Positions 38,292 through 47,823 of a stretch of 47,823 bases of DNA are shown piece after piece (the first letter of the stretch is position 1; every line of letters starts with the position of its first letter). This DNA is from Afipia sp. (GTDB lineage Bacteria > Pseudomonadota > Alphaproteobacteria > Rhizobiales > Xanthobacteraceae): assembly GCA_017474385.1 (NCBI GenBank), contig JAFVHU010000112.1:1-47823 (forward strand), written 5' to 3'. The notes under the pieces are model-generated. The model ran no database searches. It was given only the letters and a program-made list of their open reading frames with translations, and had not been told where the DNA came from. Made by a program: the position numbers and the translations under genes.

Positions 38292-39718
38292 TAAAACAGC
38301 GACTTCGCGGCCGCCGCGGCCGCGTTCACCAGCGGCGCGGGATAGACGAAGAACAGGATGGTGAAGGTGCCGGCCACCGCCAGCACCACCCGAAGCTCGA
38401 CGCGCATCGGCTCCATCGCTTCCTTCGGCTCGTCGAAATACATCACCTTGACGATGGTGAGATAGTAGAACGCACCCACCACGCTTGTCACAACGCCGAT
38501 CACCGCGAGCGTGAACAGCCCGGCCTTGATCGCGGCAAGGAACACATAGAACTTCGCGAAGAATCCGGCGAGCGGCGGAATGCCCGCCAGCGAGAACAGG
38601 AACATCGCGAAGAAGAATGCCAGCAGCGGATTGGTCCGCGACAGTCCGGCGAAATCGCTGATGGTCTCGACGGCCCGGCCGTTGCGCTTCATAGCGAGGA
38701 TGATGGAGAAGGTGCCGAGCGTCATGGCGACGTAGATCGCGATATAGACCAGCACGCCCTGCGCGCCCTGCTGCGTTCCGGCCGCGAGGCCGACCAGCGC
38801 GAAGCCCATGTGGCCGATGGACGAATACGCCATCAGGCGCTTGATGTTCTTCTGTCCGATCGCCGCGAACGAACCCAGCGCCATCGAGGCGATCGAGACG
38901 AACACCACGATCTGCTGCCACTGCGGCACGATGCCGGGAAATGCGGTGAGCGCGACGCGCGTGAACACGGCGAGCGCGGCGACCTTCGGCGCGGACGCGA
39001 AGAACGCGGTTACCGGCGTCGGCGCGCCTTCATAGACGTCGGGCGTCCACATGTGGAACGGCACGGCGGAAACCTTGAAGCAGAGACCGGCCAGCAGGAA
39101 CACCAGTCCGAACACCAGCCCGATGTTGCCGCTCTTCGCCTCCGCGGCGATGCCTGCGAAGCTCACGGTGCCGGTGAAGCCGTATATCAGCGATGCGCCG
39201 TAAAGCAGCATGCCGGACGACAGCGCGCCGAGCACGAAATACTTCAGGCCGGCTTCGGTCGACTTGGTATCGTCACGATGGCTTGCCGCCACGACATAGA
39301 GCGCAAGGCTCATCAACTCCAAGCCAAGATAGAGCATGATCAGGTCGCCGGCCGAGATCAGCACCATCATGCCGGTGGTGGAGAGCATCACCAGGATCGC
39401 ATACTCGAAAAGCTTCGCCTGCTCGGCGAGATACGCGCGCGACAGGATCAGCGTGACGCCGGAGCCGAGCAGCGCCAGGATTTTCAGGAACCGCGCAAAA
39501 TCATCGACAATAAAGCTGCCGCCGAAGGTCGTGAGCTTGCCGCCGGGCAGCCACAGCACCAGGGCACCCGTGATAACGAGGAAAGCAACCGCAAGACCGG
39601 TCACGAGTTGTGTCGTCTGCCCGCTGCGAAACGCGCCCAGCATCAGCAGCGCCATGGCGCCGGCGGCCAGCGCCAGTTCCGGCAGCACGGGGAGCAGCGA
39701 ATATCCTGCGAAAGTCAT
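38291..39718 (-). CDS. nuoN: NADH-quinone oxidoreductase subunit N
   Basis: Antiporter-like membrane subunit of complex I. 475 residues, about 14 helices. Proton-path residues seen in the conserved helices: LGLELMSLALYVVAA (Glu), FKVSAVPFHMWTPDVYEGAPTPV (Lys and the broken helix), and KNIKRLMAYSSIGHMGF. Follows nuoM after 15 bp; precedes birA with a one-base overlap. Confidence 0.96.
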   Translation of the reverse strand: MTFAGYSLLPVLPELALAAGAMALLMLGAFRSGQTTQLVTGLAVAFLVITGALVLWLPGGKLTTFGGSFIVDDFARFLKILALLGSGVTLILSRAYLAEQAKLFEYAILVMLSTTGMMVLISAGDLIMLYLGLELMSLALYVVAASHRDDTKSTEAGLKYFVLGALSSGMLLYGASLIYGFTGTVSFAGIAAEAKSGNIGLVFGLVFLLAGLCFKVSAVPFHMWTPDVYEGAPTPVTAFFASAPKVAALAVFTRVALTAFPGIVPQWQQIVVFVSIASMALGSFAAIGQKNIKRLMAYSSIGHMGFALVGLAAGTQQGAQGVLVYIAIYVAMTLGTFSIILAMKRNGRAVETISDFAGLSRTNPLLAFFFAMFLFSLAGIPPLAGFFAKFYVFLAAIKAGLFTLAVIGVVTSVVGAFYYLTIVKVMYFDEPKEAMEPMRVELRVVLAVAGTFTILFFVYPAPLVNAAAAAAKSLF

Positions 39719-39733
39719 AAGCCGATCCCGTTG

Positions 39734-41245
39734 TTACTGTACCAGCGCCGCCGCTTTCACGGCGGTGATAGCGGTGTTGTAGTTCGTGACGAGCTGCTGC
39801 ACCGACGCCGCCGACATATCGAGGACCGGCTTCGGATACACGCCAAAGAGAATGGTGAGAATGACCAGCGGCGCGAGAATGATCCCTTCCCGCAACGTCA
39901 GATCCTTGATGCCTGCGAGCGCCGGCTTGTCCATCACGCCGAACACCACCTTGCGATAGAGCCACAGCGCGTAAGCCGCCGACAGGATGACGCCGGTGGC
40001 CGCAACCGTTGCGGTCGGAATGCTGACCTTGAAGGTGCCAATCAGGGTGAGGAATTCGCCGACGAAACCCGACGTGCCCGGCAGTCCGACGTTCGCCATG
40101 GTGAACACCATGAAGACGAAGGCATAGAGCGGCATCCGGTTCACGAGCCCGCCATACGCGGCAATCTCGCGGGTATGGAGCCGGTCGTAGACCACGCCGA
40201 CGCAGAGGAACAGCGCGCCGGAGACGATGCCGTGCGACACCATCTGGAACACGCCGCCGGCGACGCCCTGCATGGTGCCCGCGAAAATGCCCATGGTGAC
40301 GAAGCCCATGTGGGCGACGGACGAGTAAGCGATCAGCTTCTTGATGTCTTCCTGCATCAGCGCAACCAGCGACGTATAGACGATCGCAATTGTCGACAGC
40401 GTGAAGACCAGCGGCGCGAAGTCATGCGACGCCAGCGGGAACATCGGCAACGAGAAGCGCAGGAAGCCGTAGCCGCCCATCTTCAGCAGGATCGCCGCCA
40501 GCACGACGGAACCCGCGGTCGGCGCTTCGACGTGCGCGTCCGGCAGCCAGGTGTGAACCGGCCACATCGGCATCTTGACCGCGAACGAGGCGAAGAAAGC
40601 CAGCCACGCCCATGTCTGGAGGCTGCGCGGCACGGCGGTGTTCATCAGCGTCGGGATGTCAGTGGTCCCGGCGTTCAGATACAGCGCCATGATGGCCAGC
40701 AGCATCAGCACCGAGCCGAGCAGCGTATAGAGGAAGAACTTGAAGCTGGCGTAGACCCGGCGCGGGCCGCCCCAGACGCCGATGATCAGGAACATCGGGA
40801 TCAGGCCGCCTTCGAAGAACAGATAGAACAGCACGAGATCGAGCGCGGAGAACGTGCCGACCATCAGCGTTTCGAGGAACAGAAACGCCATCATGTATTC
40901 ACGCACGCGCAGCGTGACCGACTTCCAGCTTGCGAGGATGCAGAACGGCATCAGCGCCGTGGTCAGGATCACGAATGGCAGCGAAATGCCGTCGACACCC
41001 ATGTGATAGGTGATGGTGTTCGCCAGCCACGGCGCCTTTTCCACGAACTGGAATCCCGGATTCGACGGATCGAACCGCATCACCAGAATGAGCGACACCG
41101 CGAACGTGATGATCGTGGTCCACAGCGCGATCCAGCGCGCATTGCCGCGCGCGGCCTCATCGTCACCGCGGCTGAGATAAATCAGGATCGCGCCGACAAC
41201 CGGCAGGAACGTGACCACAGAAAGGATGGGCCAGGTCGTCATCAT
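39734..41245 (-). CDS. nuoM: NADH-quinone oxidoreductase subunit M
   Basis: Antiporter-like proton-pumping subunit of complex I. 503 residues (or 502 from the second ATG). Conserved helices: [37 protein letters not shown] (key Glu), [22 protein letters not shown] (key Lys), [17 protein letters not shown]. The tandem ATGATGA overlaps the nuoL stop, as expected of coupled nuo genes. In-frame sequence further upstream lies inside nuoL. Confidence 0.96.
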   Translation of the reverse strand: MMTTWPILSVVTFLPVVGAILIYLSRGDDEAARGNARWIALWTTIITFAVSLILVMRFDPSNPGFQFVEKAPWLANTITYHMGVDGISLPFVILTTALMPFCILASWKSVTLRVREYMMAFLFLETLMVGTFSALDLVLFYLFFEGGLIPMFLIIGVWGGPRRVYASFKFFLYTLLGSVLMLLAIMALYLNAGTTDIPTLMNTAVPRSLQTWAWLAFFASFAVKMPMWPVHTWLPDAHVEAPTAGSVVLAAILLKMGGYGFLRFSLPMFPLASHDFAPLVFTLSTIAIVYTSLVALMQEDIKKLIAYSSVAHMGFVTMGIFAGTMQGVAGGVFQMVSHGIVSGALFLCVGVVYDRLHTREIAAYGGLVNRMPLYAFVFMVFTMANVGLPGTSGFVGEFLTLIGTFKVSIPTATVAATGVILSAAYALWLYRKVVFGVMDKPALAGIKDLTLREGIILAPLVILTILFGVYPKPVLDMSAASVQQLVTNYNTAITAVKAAALVQ

Positions 41246-43329
41246 TGGCCCCCGAGACCGAAGATAAACCACGTGATGAGACCGGCCACGCCGATCAGCA
41301 TCGCGAATGCATAGTGATAGAGATAACCGGTCTGGAGCCGCACGACGTTGCGCGTGACATCGAGCACGCGCGCCGAGACGCCGTCGGGACCGAACCCGTC
41401 GATGATGGAACCGTCGCCCTTCTTCCAAAGGAAGCGTCCAAGCCATTTGGCCGGCCGCACGAAGAGGAAGTCATACAGCTCGTCGAAGTACCACTTGTTG
41501 AGAAGGAAGCGGTACAGGCCCGGATGCTGGTTCGCGAGTTCGACCGGCAGGTAGGGCTTGCGGATGTAGAACAGCCACGAGAAGAAGAAGCCGACCACCA
41601 TCATCACCGTCGGCAGGTAGGCAATCGCCGCCGGGATGTGGTGCATCTCGTCGATGATCTTCGGGTTCATCTTCACCGACTCGCGGAAGAACTCATGAAT
41701 GCCGTGGCCGGCGAACAGCTCCTTGAACGGGAAGCCGGCGAGGATCGAGCCCACCGCCAGCACCGCGAGCGGGATCAGCATGGTGTACGGGCTCTCATGC
41801 GCTGCCTCGTAGTGCTTCTGATCGTGCGGCTCGCCATGGAACGTCTTGAAGATCAGACGCCACGAATAGAACGAAGTGAGGCCCGCGGCGAGCACAGTGC
41901 AGAGAAAGCCGTAGAGCGCGAACGGATTGTTCGCCACGAAGGCGGACTCGATGATCGCATCTTTAGAGAAGTAACCCGCCGTCAGCGGGAAGCCCGTCAG
42001 CGCCAGGGTGCCGATCACCATGGTGATGTAGGTGAACGGGATCTTGTCCTTCAGGCCACCCATGTTGCGGATGTCCTGCTCGTGATGCATCGCGACGATC
42101 ACCGAGCCGGAGCCCAGGAACAGCAGCGCCTTGAAGAAGGCGTGGGTGAACAGGTGGAACATGCCGACCGAATAGGCCCCTGCTCCCATGGCCACGAACA
42201 TGTAGCCGAGCTGCGAACAGGTCGAGTAAGCGACGATGCGTTTGATATCGTTCTGCACGAGGCCGATCGTGGCGGCGAACAGCGCGGTGGTCGCGCCGAC
42301 CAGCATCACGGCAGCCTGCGCATTCGGAGCGAGTTCGAACAGCGGCGACAGGCGCGCCACCATGAACACACCGGCGGTGACCATGGTCGCGGCGTGGATC
42401 AGCGCGGACACCGGCGTCGGGCCTTCCATGGCGTCAGGCAACCAGGTGTGCAGCAGGAACTGCGCGGACTTGCCCATCGCGCCCATGAACAGGAACAGGC
42501 AGATCAGCGTCAGCGCGTCGATGTTCCAGGCGAAGAAGTGAATGGTCTGGCCGGTCAGGCCGGGGGCCGCGGCGAAGATCGTGTCGAAATCGACCGAACC
42601 GACCATCATGAAGATCGCGAAGATGCCGAGCAGGAAGCCGAAGTCGCCGACGCGGTTGACGACGAACGCCTTGATGGCGGCTGCATTGGCCGTCGGCTTC
42701 TGGAACCAGAAACCGATCAGCAGGTAGCTGGCGAGACCCACGCCTTCCCAGCCGAAGAACATCTGCACGAGGTTATCGGCGGTCACCAGCATGAGCATCA
42801 TGAAGGTGAACAGCGAGAGATAGGCCATGAACCGCGGACGGTTCGGGTCTTCGTTCATGTATCCGATCGAATACAGGTGCACGAGCGACGACACCGTGGT
42901 GACCACCACCAGCATGACGGCGGTCAGCGTATCGACGCGCAGCGCCCAGTTGACGATGAGGTCACCGGAGCCCATCCACGTGAACAGTTGAACGCGCATG
43001 TCGTGATGCAGGAATCCGACATCGACCAGCGTCATCCACGACAGCGCGGCGGAAATCAGCAGCAGCGCGGTCGTGACGATTTCAGCCGTGCGTGAGCCGG
43101 CCGCCGGCGGTTCGACAGGGCCATGATCGTCGTGCGCGTGATCGACGTGGGCATGATCGTCCGACGAATGGTAGTCGTGCACGACGGGACCGGCGTGCGC
43201 ATGATCACCGTGCCCGTGGGCATGATCCATCTCGTCGCCGCTCGGATTGCGTGCATGCGCGCCAAACAGCGCCACCGCGCCCGCAATGAGCGCGCCGATC
43301 AACGGCAGGAAAACGATAGCCTGAATCAT
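41242..43329 (-). CDS. nuoL: NADH-quinone oxidoreductase subunit L, with His/Asp-rich loop
   Basis: Largest antiporter-like subunit of complex I, with the lateral amphipathic helix at its C-terminus. 695 residues. Conserved: [39 protein letters not shown] (Glu), [36 protein letters not shown] (Lys and His), [17 protein letters not shown]. Between the first membrane helix and the second lies an unusual insertion, residues 35-69, with 12 histidines and many aspartates. Separated from nuoK by 65 bp with a palindromic repeat. Confidence 0.95.
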   Translation of the reverse strand: MIQAIVFLPLIGALIAGAVALFGAHARNPSGDEMDHAHGHGDHAHAGPVVHDYHSSDDHAHVDHAHDDHGPVEPPAAGSRTAEIVTTALLLISAALSWMTLVDVGFLHHDMRVQLFTWMGSGDLIVNWALRVDTLTAVMLVVVTTVSSLVHLYSIGYMNEDPNRPRFMAYLSLFTFMMLMLVTADNLVQMFFGWEGVGLASYLLIGFWFQKPTANAAAIKAFVVNRVGDFGFLLGIFAIFMMVGSVDFDTIFAAAPGLTGQTIHFFAWNIDALTLICLFLFMGAMGKSAQFLLHTWLPDAMEGPTPVSALIHAATMVTAGVFMVARLSPLFELAPNAQAAVMLVGATTALFAATIGLVQNDIKRIVAYSTCSQLGYMFVAMGAGAYSVGMFHLFTHAFFKALLFLGSGSVIVAMHHEQDIRNMGGLKDKIPFTYITMVIGTLALTGFPLTAGYFSKDAIIESAFVANNPFALYGFLCTVLAAGLTSFYSWRLIFKTFHGEPHDQKHYEAAHESPYTMLIPLAVLAVGSILAGFPFKELFAGHGIHEFFRESVKMNPKIIDEMHHIPAAIAYLPTVMMVVGFFFSWLFYIRKPYLPVELANQHPGLYRFLLNKWYFDELYDFLFVRPAKWLGRFLWKKGDGSIIDGFGPDGVSARVLDVTRNVVRLQTGYLYHYAFAMLIGVAGLITWFIFGLGGQ
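43123..43227 (-). other. His/Asp-rich insertion in NuoL
   Basis: Encodes residues 35-69 of NuoL: 12 His and 8 Asp in 35 residues (for example [27 protein letters not shown]). It lies in the loop after the first membrane helix. The composition suggests metal or proton binding; no function is shown. Confidence 0.8.
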
Positions 43330-43348
43330 GGCATGCTTCTCTTAAGAC

Positions 43349-43393
43349 GCATGGTCTGGTCCGAAAACCGGTGTCCACTTTTCGGGATCATGC
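43349..43393. repeat. nuoK-nuoL intergenic palindrome
   Basis: On the minus strand it reads GCATGATCCCGAAAAGTGG, then ACACCGGTTTTCGGACCAG and ACCATGC: outer GCATG/CATGC and inner CCGAAAA/TTTTCGG pair. This matches a palindromic repeat I know as abundant between genes in Rhizobiales. A possible degraded copy (CCGAAAACCGG) is upstream of lpxA. Confidence 0.75.
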
Positions 43394-43394
43394 A

Positions 43395-43703
43395 TTAACC
43401 CTTCATCAGATTGATGTCCTCGACCGCGATCGAACCGCGATTTCGGAAGAACACCACCAGCACGGCAAGCCCGATCGCCGCTTCAGCAGCAGCAACCGTC
43501 AGAACCAGCAGCGCGAACACCTGTCCGACGATGTCGCCGAGGAACGACGAGAACGCCACCAGATTGATGTTCACGGAGAGCAGAATGAGTTCGATCGACA
43601 TCAGGATGATGATGACGTTCTTCCGGTTCAGGAAGATGCCGAGAATGCCGACCGTGAACAGGATGGCGGCGACCGCGAGATAATGACCGAGACCGATCGT
43701 CAT
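43395..43703 (-). CDS. nuoK: NADH-quinone oxidoreductase subunit K
   Basis: Small three-helix membrane subunit of complex I (MrpC-like). 102 residues from [16 protein letters not shown]. The two conserved membrane glutamates are in [14 protein letters not shown] and [17 protein letters not shown] overlaps the nuoJ stop (ATGA). A GTG three codons upstream is not needed. Confidence 0.97.
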   Translation of the reverse strand: MTIGLGHYLAVAAILFTVGILGIFLNRKNVIIILMSIELILLSVNINLVAFSSFLGDIVGQVFALLVLTVAAAEAAIGLAVLVVFFRNRGSIAVEDINLMKG

Positions 43704-44338
43704 TTCACCCACTCCCCGGAATCCGCATCCTGAAGGCCCTGCCCCACGGTGACCTTACGCACATCCATCGCGGCGGCCTTGGTGCGCGCGTTCTGCACGT
43801 TGATGTCCTGCCGCTTGACGCTCGGCTTGTGCCGCAGCGTGAGCACGATGGCGCCGATCATGGCAACCAGCAGCACCAGACCCGCCAACTGGAAGTAATG
43901 CAGATAGCGCGTGTAAAGCACGAGGCCGAGCGCCTCGGTGTTGGTGACGCCGCCCGGGATCGGCGACGTGATCGCCTTGGAGATCGCAGGATTCATGATC
44001 CAGCCGCCCGCCACCAGCAGCAGTTCGGCAAGGAACACCGCGCCGATCAGCAGGCCGACCGGCAGATACTCGATGAAGCCCTGACGCAGTTCGGCGAAAT
44101 CCACGTCCAGCATCATGATGACGAACAGGAACAGCACCGCGACCGCGCCGACGTAAACCACGATGAGGATCATCGCGAGGAATTCCGCGCCGAGCAGCAT
44201 GAACAGTCCCGCCGCGTTCACGAACGCGAGGATCAGGAACAGCACGGAATGCACAGGGTTGCGCGAGGTCACAACCATGATCGCCGACGCCACGCAGACG
44301 CCAGCAAAGAGATAAAAGAACAGCGCGGGACCGATCAT
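43700..44338 (-). CDS. nuoJ: NADH-quinone oxidoreductase subunit J
   Basis: Five-helix membrane subunit of complex I. 212 residues. Conserved third helix [27 protein letters not shown] is present; the C-terminal soluble tail (about 170-212) ends in SGEWVK. Starts 9 bases after nuoI and overlaps nuoK by 4. Confidence 0.96.
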   Translation of the reverse strand: MIGPALFFYLFAGVCVASAIMVVTSRNPVHSVLFLILAFVNAAGLFMLLGAEFLAMILIVVYVGAVAVLFLFVIMMLDVDFAELRQGFIEYLPVGLLIGAVFLAELLLVAGGWIMNPAISKAITSPIPGGVTNTEALGLVLYTRYLHYFQLAGLVLLVAMIGAIVLTLRHKPSVKRQDINVQNARTKAAAMDVRKVTVGQGLQDADSGEWVK

Positions 44339-44347
44339 ACCTTCACC

Positions 44348-44836
44348 TCACCGGTACGGCGCGTCGAGTTCGATGCTTTTCGCAATCTCGCGCTCCCAGC
44401 GGTCACCGTTGGCGAGCAGTCTCGCCTTGTCATAATAAAGTTCTTCGCGCGTTTCCGTCGCGAATTCGAAATTCGGGCCTTCCACGATGGCATCGACCGG
44501 GCACGCTTCCTGGCAAAGCCCGCAATAGATGCACTTCACCATGTCGATGTCGTAGCGCACCGTGCGGCGCGTGCCGTCGTTGCGGCGCGGACCGGCTTCG
44601 ATGGTGATCGCCTGCGCCGGGCAGATCGCCTCACACAGCTTACAGGCGATGCAGCGTTCCTCACCGTTCGGATAACGGCGCAGCGCGTGCTCCCCGCGGA
44701 AACGCGGCGAGATCGGTCCCTTCTCGAAGGGATAGTTCAGCGTGGGCTTCGGTTTGAAGAAGTATCGCATGGCGAGAATGAACGCCGAGACGAACTCTTT
44801 CAGCAGAAGCTGATTGGCTGTGCTTGCTATGCCCAT
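44348..44836 (-). CDS. nuoI: NADH-quinone oxidoreductase subunit I
   Basis: Carries the two 4Fe-4S clusters N6a and N6b that pass electrons to N2. 162 residues from [11 protein letters not shown]. Both ferredoxin motifs are complete: [16 protein letters not shown] and [16 protein letters not shown]. The frame continues upstream into palindromic element copy 3, but GAGGTC just before the ATG and the family N-terminus support the start at 44836. Only 7 bases separate it from the extended nuoH stop. Confidence 0.97.
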   Translation of the reverse strand: MGIASTANQLLLKEFVSAFILAMRYFFKPKPTLNYPFEKGPISPRFRGEHALRRYPNGEERCIACKLCEAICPAQAITIEAGPRRNDGTRRTVRYDIDMVKCIYCGLCQEACPVDAIVEGPNFEFATETREELYYDKARLLANGDRWEREIAKSIELDAPYR

Positions 44837-44843
44837 GACGACC

Positions 44844-46046
44844 TCATTTCGGTGCCAGTGCGGTGGTTCGCAAGTCCGCACGGCCACCCAGGCTCGCTTC
44901 GTCTGCGGACTTGCGAACCGAAACCGCACTGGAATTATTATCTGCCAGCGTCCTTTCGAATCCGAAGTTCGCTACAGAAGTCGCAGCAGGCTCATGCGAA
45001 CTTCGGATTCGGGACGCTGGTCCCGCGAATTGCAGCACCCCGGCGACGATCACGACCATCGCCAGCGACAACGGCAGAAAGACCTTCCAGCCCAGCCGCA
45101 TGAGCTGGTCGTAGCGATAGCGTGGCACCATCGCCTTCGCCATCGCGATCAGGAAGAACATGAAGAACAGCTTCAGCACGAACCAGATGACGCCGGGCAC
45201 CCAGGTGAACGGCGCGAACGGGATCGGCGACAGCCAGCCGCCAAGGAACAGGATCGTCGCCAGCGCGCACATGGTGGTGATGGCGACGTACTCGCCGAGC
45301 ATGAACAGCAGATACGGCGTCGAGCCATATTCGGTCATGAAGCCCGCGACCAGTTCGGATTCGGCTTCGACCAGATCGAACGGCGGGCGATTGGTTTCCG
45401 CCAGCGTCGAGACGTAGAAAATCACGAACATCGGGAACAGCGGCAGCCAGTACCAGCCGAGAATGCCGAGCTTGGTGTCCTGCGCCGCGACGACGGCCGT
45501 GAGATTGAGCGAGCCGGCGCACAGCAGCACGGTGATGATGACGAAGCCGATGGAGACTTCGTAGGACACCATCTGCGCCGCCGAGCGAAGCGCGGCGAGG
45601 AACGGATACTTCGAGTTCGACGACCAGCCGGCCATGATGATGCCGTAGACCGACAGCGACGAGATCGCGAAAATATAGAGGATGCCGACGTTGATGTCCG
45701 CGATCACCCAGTTGAGGTTGACCGGGATCACCGCCCAGGCGGCGAGCGCCAGCACGCACGACACCAGCGGCGCCAGCAGGAACACGCCCTTGTTCGCGCC
45801 GTCCGGAATGGTCGGCTCTTTCAGCACGAACTTCAAAAGGTCGGCGAAGGATTGCAACAGGCCCCACGGCCCGACCACGTTGGGGCCGCGCCGGATCTGC
45901 ACGGCCGCCCAGATCTTGCGGTCGGCCAGCAGGATGTAGGCGATCGCGATCAGCAACAGCACGAGCAGCAGCAGGCTCTGCGCGACCATGATGATGATCG
46001 GCCAGAGGAAGCCCGTCCATAACTCGCTCGCGAAGAATTCGGTCAT
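44844..46046 (-). CDS. nuoH: NADH-quinone oxidoreductase subunit H, extended by an inserted repeat
   Basis: Membrane subunit of complex I next to the quinone site. 400 residues. The core 1-342 is normal: [47 protein letters not shown], the last helix ending GVLQFAG. Residues 343-396 ([15 protein letters not shown] through [10 protein letters not shown]) are encoded by palindromic element copy 3, and the gene ends LAPK. Removing exactly 54 codons restores a plausible original end, QFAGLAPK. The extension is polar and would lie on one face of the membrane beside NuoA/NuoJ or NuoI. No stop codon occurs in the element in this frame. Function is probably retained since nuoI-N follow intact. Confidence 0.93.
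   Translation of the reverse strand: MTEFFASELWTGFLWPIIIMVAQSLLLLVLLLIAIAYILLADRKIWAAVQIRRGPNVVGPWGLLQSFADLLKFVLKEPTIPDGANKGVFLLAPLVSCVLALAAWAVIPVNLNWVIADINVGILYIFAISSLSVYGIIMAGWSSNSKYPFLAALRSAAQMVSYEVSIGFVIITVLLCAGSLNLTAVVAAQDTKLGILGWYWLPLFPMFVIFYVSTLAETNRPPFDLVEAESELVAGFMTEYGSTPYLLFMLGEYVAITTMCALATILFLGGWLSPIPFAPFTWVPGVIWFVLKLFFMFFLIAMAKAMVPRYRYDQLMRLGWKVFLPLSLAMVVIVAGVLQFAGPASRIRSSHEPAATSVANFGFERTLADNNSSAVSVRKSADEASLGGRADLRTTALAPK
44855..45020 (-). repeat. Composite palindromic element, copy 3, inside nuoH
   Basis: Inverted relative to copy 2. On the minus strand: hairpin A 45020-44945 (CCAGCGTCC / GGACGCTGG, AAA bulge, same inner stem CGAATCCGAAGTTCGC), spacer CAGATAATAATT (44944-44933), hairpin B 44932-44855 (CCAGTGCGG / CCGCACTGG, TTT bulge, same inner stem GGTTCGCAAGTCCGCA). 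166 bp. Four base pairs differ from copy 2 by paired changes that keep the stems intact. Confidence 0.93.
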
Positions 46047-46056
46047 CGGATCACGC

Positions 46057-47823
46057 TCACTCCGCCGCCGTCAGAAGTTGCCCGGAGGCGAGCTTGGAAC
46101 ATTCGGCCATCACCGCGGACGCCCGCGCGATGGGGTTGGTCAGGTAGAAGTCCTCGACCGGGCTCTTGAATGCGCCCTTCTCGACCGTGCCGCCGCGCGC
46201 CGCAAGCGCTTTCACGCCCGCCGCGTCGTTTCCTTCGATCTGGTCGATCCGCATCAGATGCGGCGCGGCCTTGAAGATCGCCTGGCGCAGTTGCCCGAGC
46301 GAGTCGAACGGCAGCTTCTTGCCGAGAACGTCCGACAGAGCGCGAATGATCGCCCAGTCTTCGCGCGCATCGCCCGGAGGGAACGCGGCGCGGTTGGCCA
46401 TCTGCACCCGGCCCTCGGTGTTGACGTAGAGACCGGCCTTCTCGGTGTAGGCCGCGCCCGGCAGGATCACGTCGGCGCGGTGTGCGCCCTTGTCGCCATG
46501 GGTGCCGATATAAACCACGAACGTACCGTCAGCCGGGCTGACATCGTCCGCGCCCAGCGAGAATAGCACATCGAGCGTGCCGAATGTGGTCATCTGCGCG
46601 ACGTTGAGGCCGCCCGGACCCGGCGTGAAGCCGATGTCGAGCGCACCGACGCGCGACGCGGCATTGTGGAGCACCGCAAACCCGTTCCAGTCGTCCTTCA
46701 GCGCGCCGAGATCGACGGCGAGCCTGGCGGCCTGCGACAGCACCGCCGCGCCATCGTGGCGGGTGGCAACGCCCGCGCCCACCAGCACGATCGGATGCTT
46801 GGCGCCCTTCAGGACGTCGGCGAAGGAATGCTTGCCGGCCGCGAGATCGCCTAAGGTATCGGTGCCTGCGCCGAGATGCTCGTAATCGTAGGTCAGATCG
46901 GCCTTGTCGCCGATCACACCGATCTTGAGCGCACCCGTGCGCCAGCGCTTGCGGATGCGTGCGTTGAGAACGGCCGCTTCCTTGCGGGGATTGGAGCCGA
47001 CGATCAGCAGCGCGTCCGCCTGTTCGATGCCCGCGATGGTCGGATTGAAGATGTACGACGCGCGGCCCGCCTTCGGATCGAACCCGCTGCCATCCTGAGT
47101 GGCGATGTTCGCCGACCCGAACGAGGCGAGTAATTCCTTGAGCGCGAACATTTCCTCGACCGCGGCGAGATCGCCGGCGATGGCGCCGGTGCGCCGGCCA
47201 TCGGAACGGGCAACCGCCTTGGCGATTGTCGCAAAAGCTTCGGTCCAGGATGCCGCGCGCAGCTTGCCACCTTCGCGGATGTACGGGCGATCCAGACGCT
47301 GGGTGCGCAGACCATCGACGATGTGTCGCGTCTTGTCGGAAATCCACTCTTCGTTCACGTTTTCATTGACGCGCGGCAGAATGCGCATCACTTCGCGGCC
47401 GCGGGTATCGACGCGGATCGCGGAGCCGATCGCATCCATCACGTCGATGGACTGGGTCTTGCCCAGTTCCCATGGACGCGCGGCGAATGCATACGGCTTC
47501 GAGGTCAGCGCGCCGACCGGGCAGATGTCGACGAGATTGCCCTGCAACTCGGACGTCAGTGCGCTCTGGAGATAGGTCGTGATCTCGACGTCCTCGCCGC
47601 GGCCGGTCAGGCCCAGTTCCGGCACACCGCAAACTTCAGTGGTGAAGCGGACGCAGCGCGTGCACTGGATGCAGCGGTTCATCGAGGTCTTCACCAGCGC
47701 GCCGATGTACTTGTCCTCGACCGCGCGCTTGTTTTCCAGGAAACGGCTGGTGTCGACGCCGTAGCCCATCGCCTGATCCTGGAGATCGCACTCGCCGCCC
47801 TGAACGCAGATCGGGCAATCGAG
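46057..47823 (-). CDS. nuoG: NADH-quinone oxidoreductase subunit G (5' end missing)
   Basis: Iron-sulfur subunit of the complex I peripheral arm. 588 residues visible; the start and the N-terminal 2Fe-2S domain are outside the window. At the edge the His-Cys3 cluster region [18 protein letters not shown] is visible, followed by the 4Fe-4S motif [16 protein letters not shown] and [14 protein letters not shown]. The rest is the molybdopterin-oxidoreductase-like domain (catalytically silent in complex I), with [22 protein letters not shown] and [25 protein letters not shown]. Ends 10 bp before nuoH. Confidence 0.96.
   Translation of the reverse strand, partial: LDCPICVQGGECDLQDQAMGYGVDTSRFLENKRAVEDKYIGALVKTSMNRCIQCTRCVRFTTEVCGVPELGLTGRGEDVEITTYLQSALTSELQGNLVDICPVGALTSKPYAFAARPWELGKTQSIDVMDAIGSAIRVDTRGREVMRILPRVNENVNEEWISDKTRHIVDGLRTQRLDRPYIREGGKLRAASWTEAFATIAKAVARSDGRRTGAIAGDLAAVEEMFALKELLASFGSANIATQDGSGFDPKAGRASYIFNPTIAGIEQADALLIVGSNPRKEAAVLNARIRKRWRTGALKIGVIGDKADLTYDYEHLGAGTDTLGDLAAGKHSFADVLKGAKHPIVLVGAGVATRHDGAAVLSQAARLAVDLGALKDDWNGFAVLHNAASRVGALDIGFTPGPGGLNVAQMTTFGTLDVLFSLGADDVSPADGTFVVYIGTHGDKGAHRADVILPGAAYTEKAGLYVNTEGRVQMANRAAFPPGDAREDWAIIRALSDVLGKKLPFDSLGQLRQAIFKAAPHLMRIDQIEGNDAAGVKALAARGGTVEKGAFKSPVEDFYLTNPIARASAVMAECSKLASGQLLTAAE

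Noticed and set aside
44860-44925. GGTTCGCAAGTCC resembling a tRNA T-loop
   Set aside because: It is the inner stem of hairpin B, paired with a perfect complement; no acceptor, D or anticodon arms can be drawn.

Overview
The window (47.8 kb, GC-rich) is chromosomal DNA of an alphaproteobacterium, most likely of the Bradyrhizobiaceae/Nitrobacteraceae (Bradyrhizobium, Rhodopseudomonas, Afipia, Nitrobacter group). This rests on protein character (LpxI in place of LpxH, a ProS without the editing insertion, a DUF3551 secreted protein, an extended S2), on GTTC-N7-GTTC type LexA operators, and on the gene order. The genus cannot be fixed from the sequence alone.

Layout. 1-6.1 kb: 5' part of comEC (runs off the left edge), glnS, and divergent from it gltX and gltA. 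6.1-21.1 kb: a long minus-strand envelope/translation block, transcribed from rpsB towards lpxB: rpsB-tsf-pyrH-frr-uppS-cdsA-dxr-rseP-bamA-lpxD-fabZ-lpxA-lpxI-lpxB. It covers translation start-up, UMP kinase, ribosome recycling, undecaprenyl and isoprenoid precursors, phospholipid precursor, outer-membrane assembly and lipid A. 21.3-31.6 kb: a secreted proline-rich pseudocaspase, dnaE, a 32-residue membrane protein behind two LexA boxes, a DUF3551 protein, lolD, lolC/E and proS. 31.7-35.4 kb: an accessory pocket with a DUF2946 protein, a TonB-dependent receptor, an orphan strong terminator and several palindromic elements. 34.9-47.8 kb: DUF1467 gene, mce, rnj, birA and the complex I genes nuoN-M-L-K-J-I-H-G (minus strand; nuoG runs off the right edge).

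Most of the window is conserved housekeeping sequence. Three things stand out. (1) A 32-residue single-pass membrane protein (27546-27644) sits behind a promoter carrying two perfect alphaproteobacterial LexA boxes arranged symmetrically, so it is a strong candidate SOS-induced small membrane protein, comparable in size and logic to Caulobacter SidA. (2) A family of about 166-bp composite palindromic elements (31686-31852, 35210-35374, 44855-45020) each consists of hairpin A, a 12-13 nt AT-rich spacer and hairpin B. Each hairpin has a 3-nt bulge at a fixed place, and compensatory base changes keep the stems paired. (3) One of these elements lies inside the 3' end of nuoH in frame and appears to add 54 codons just before the last four residues. 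Another copy abuts the start codon of the DUF1467 gene, and a degenerate solo hairpin supplies that gene's stop codon.
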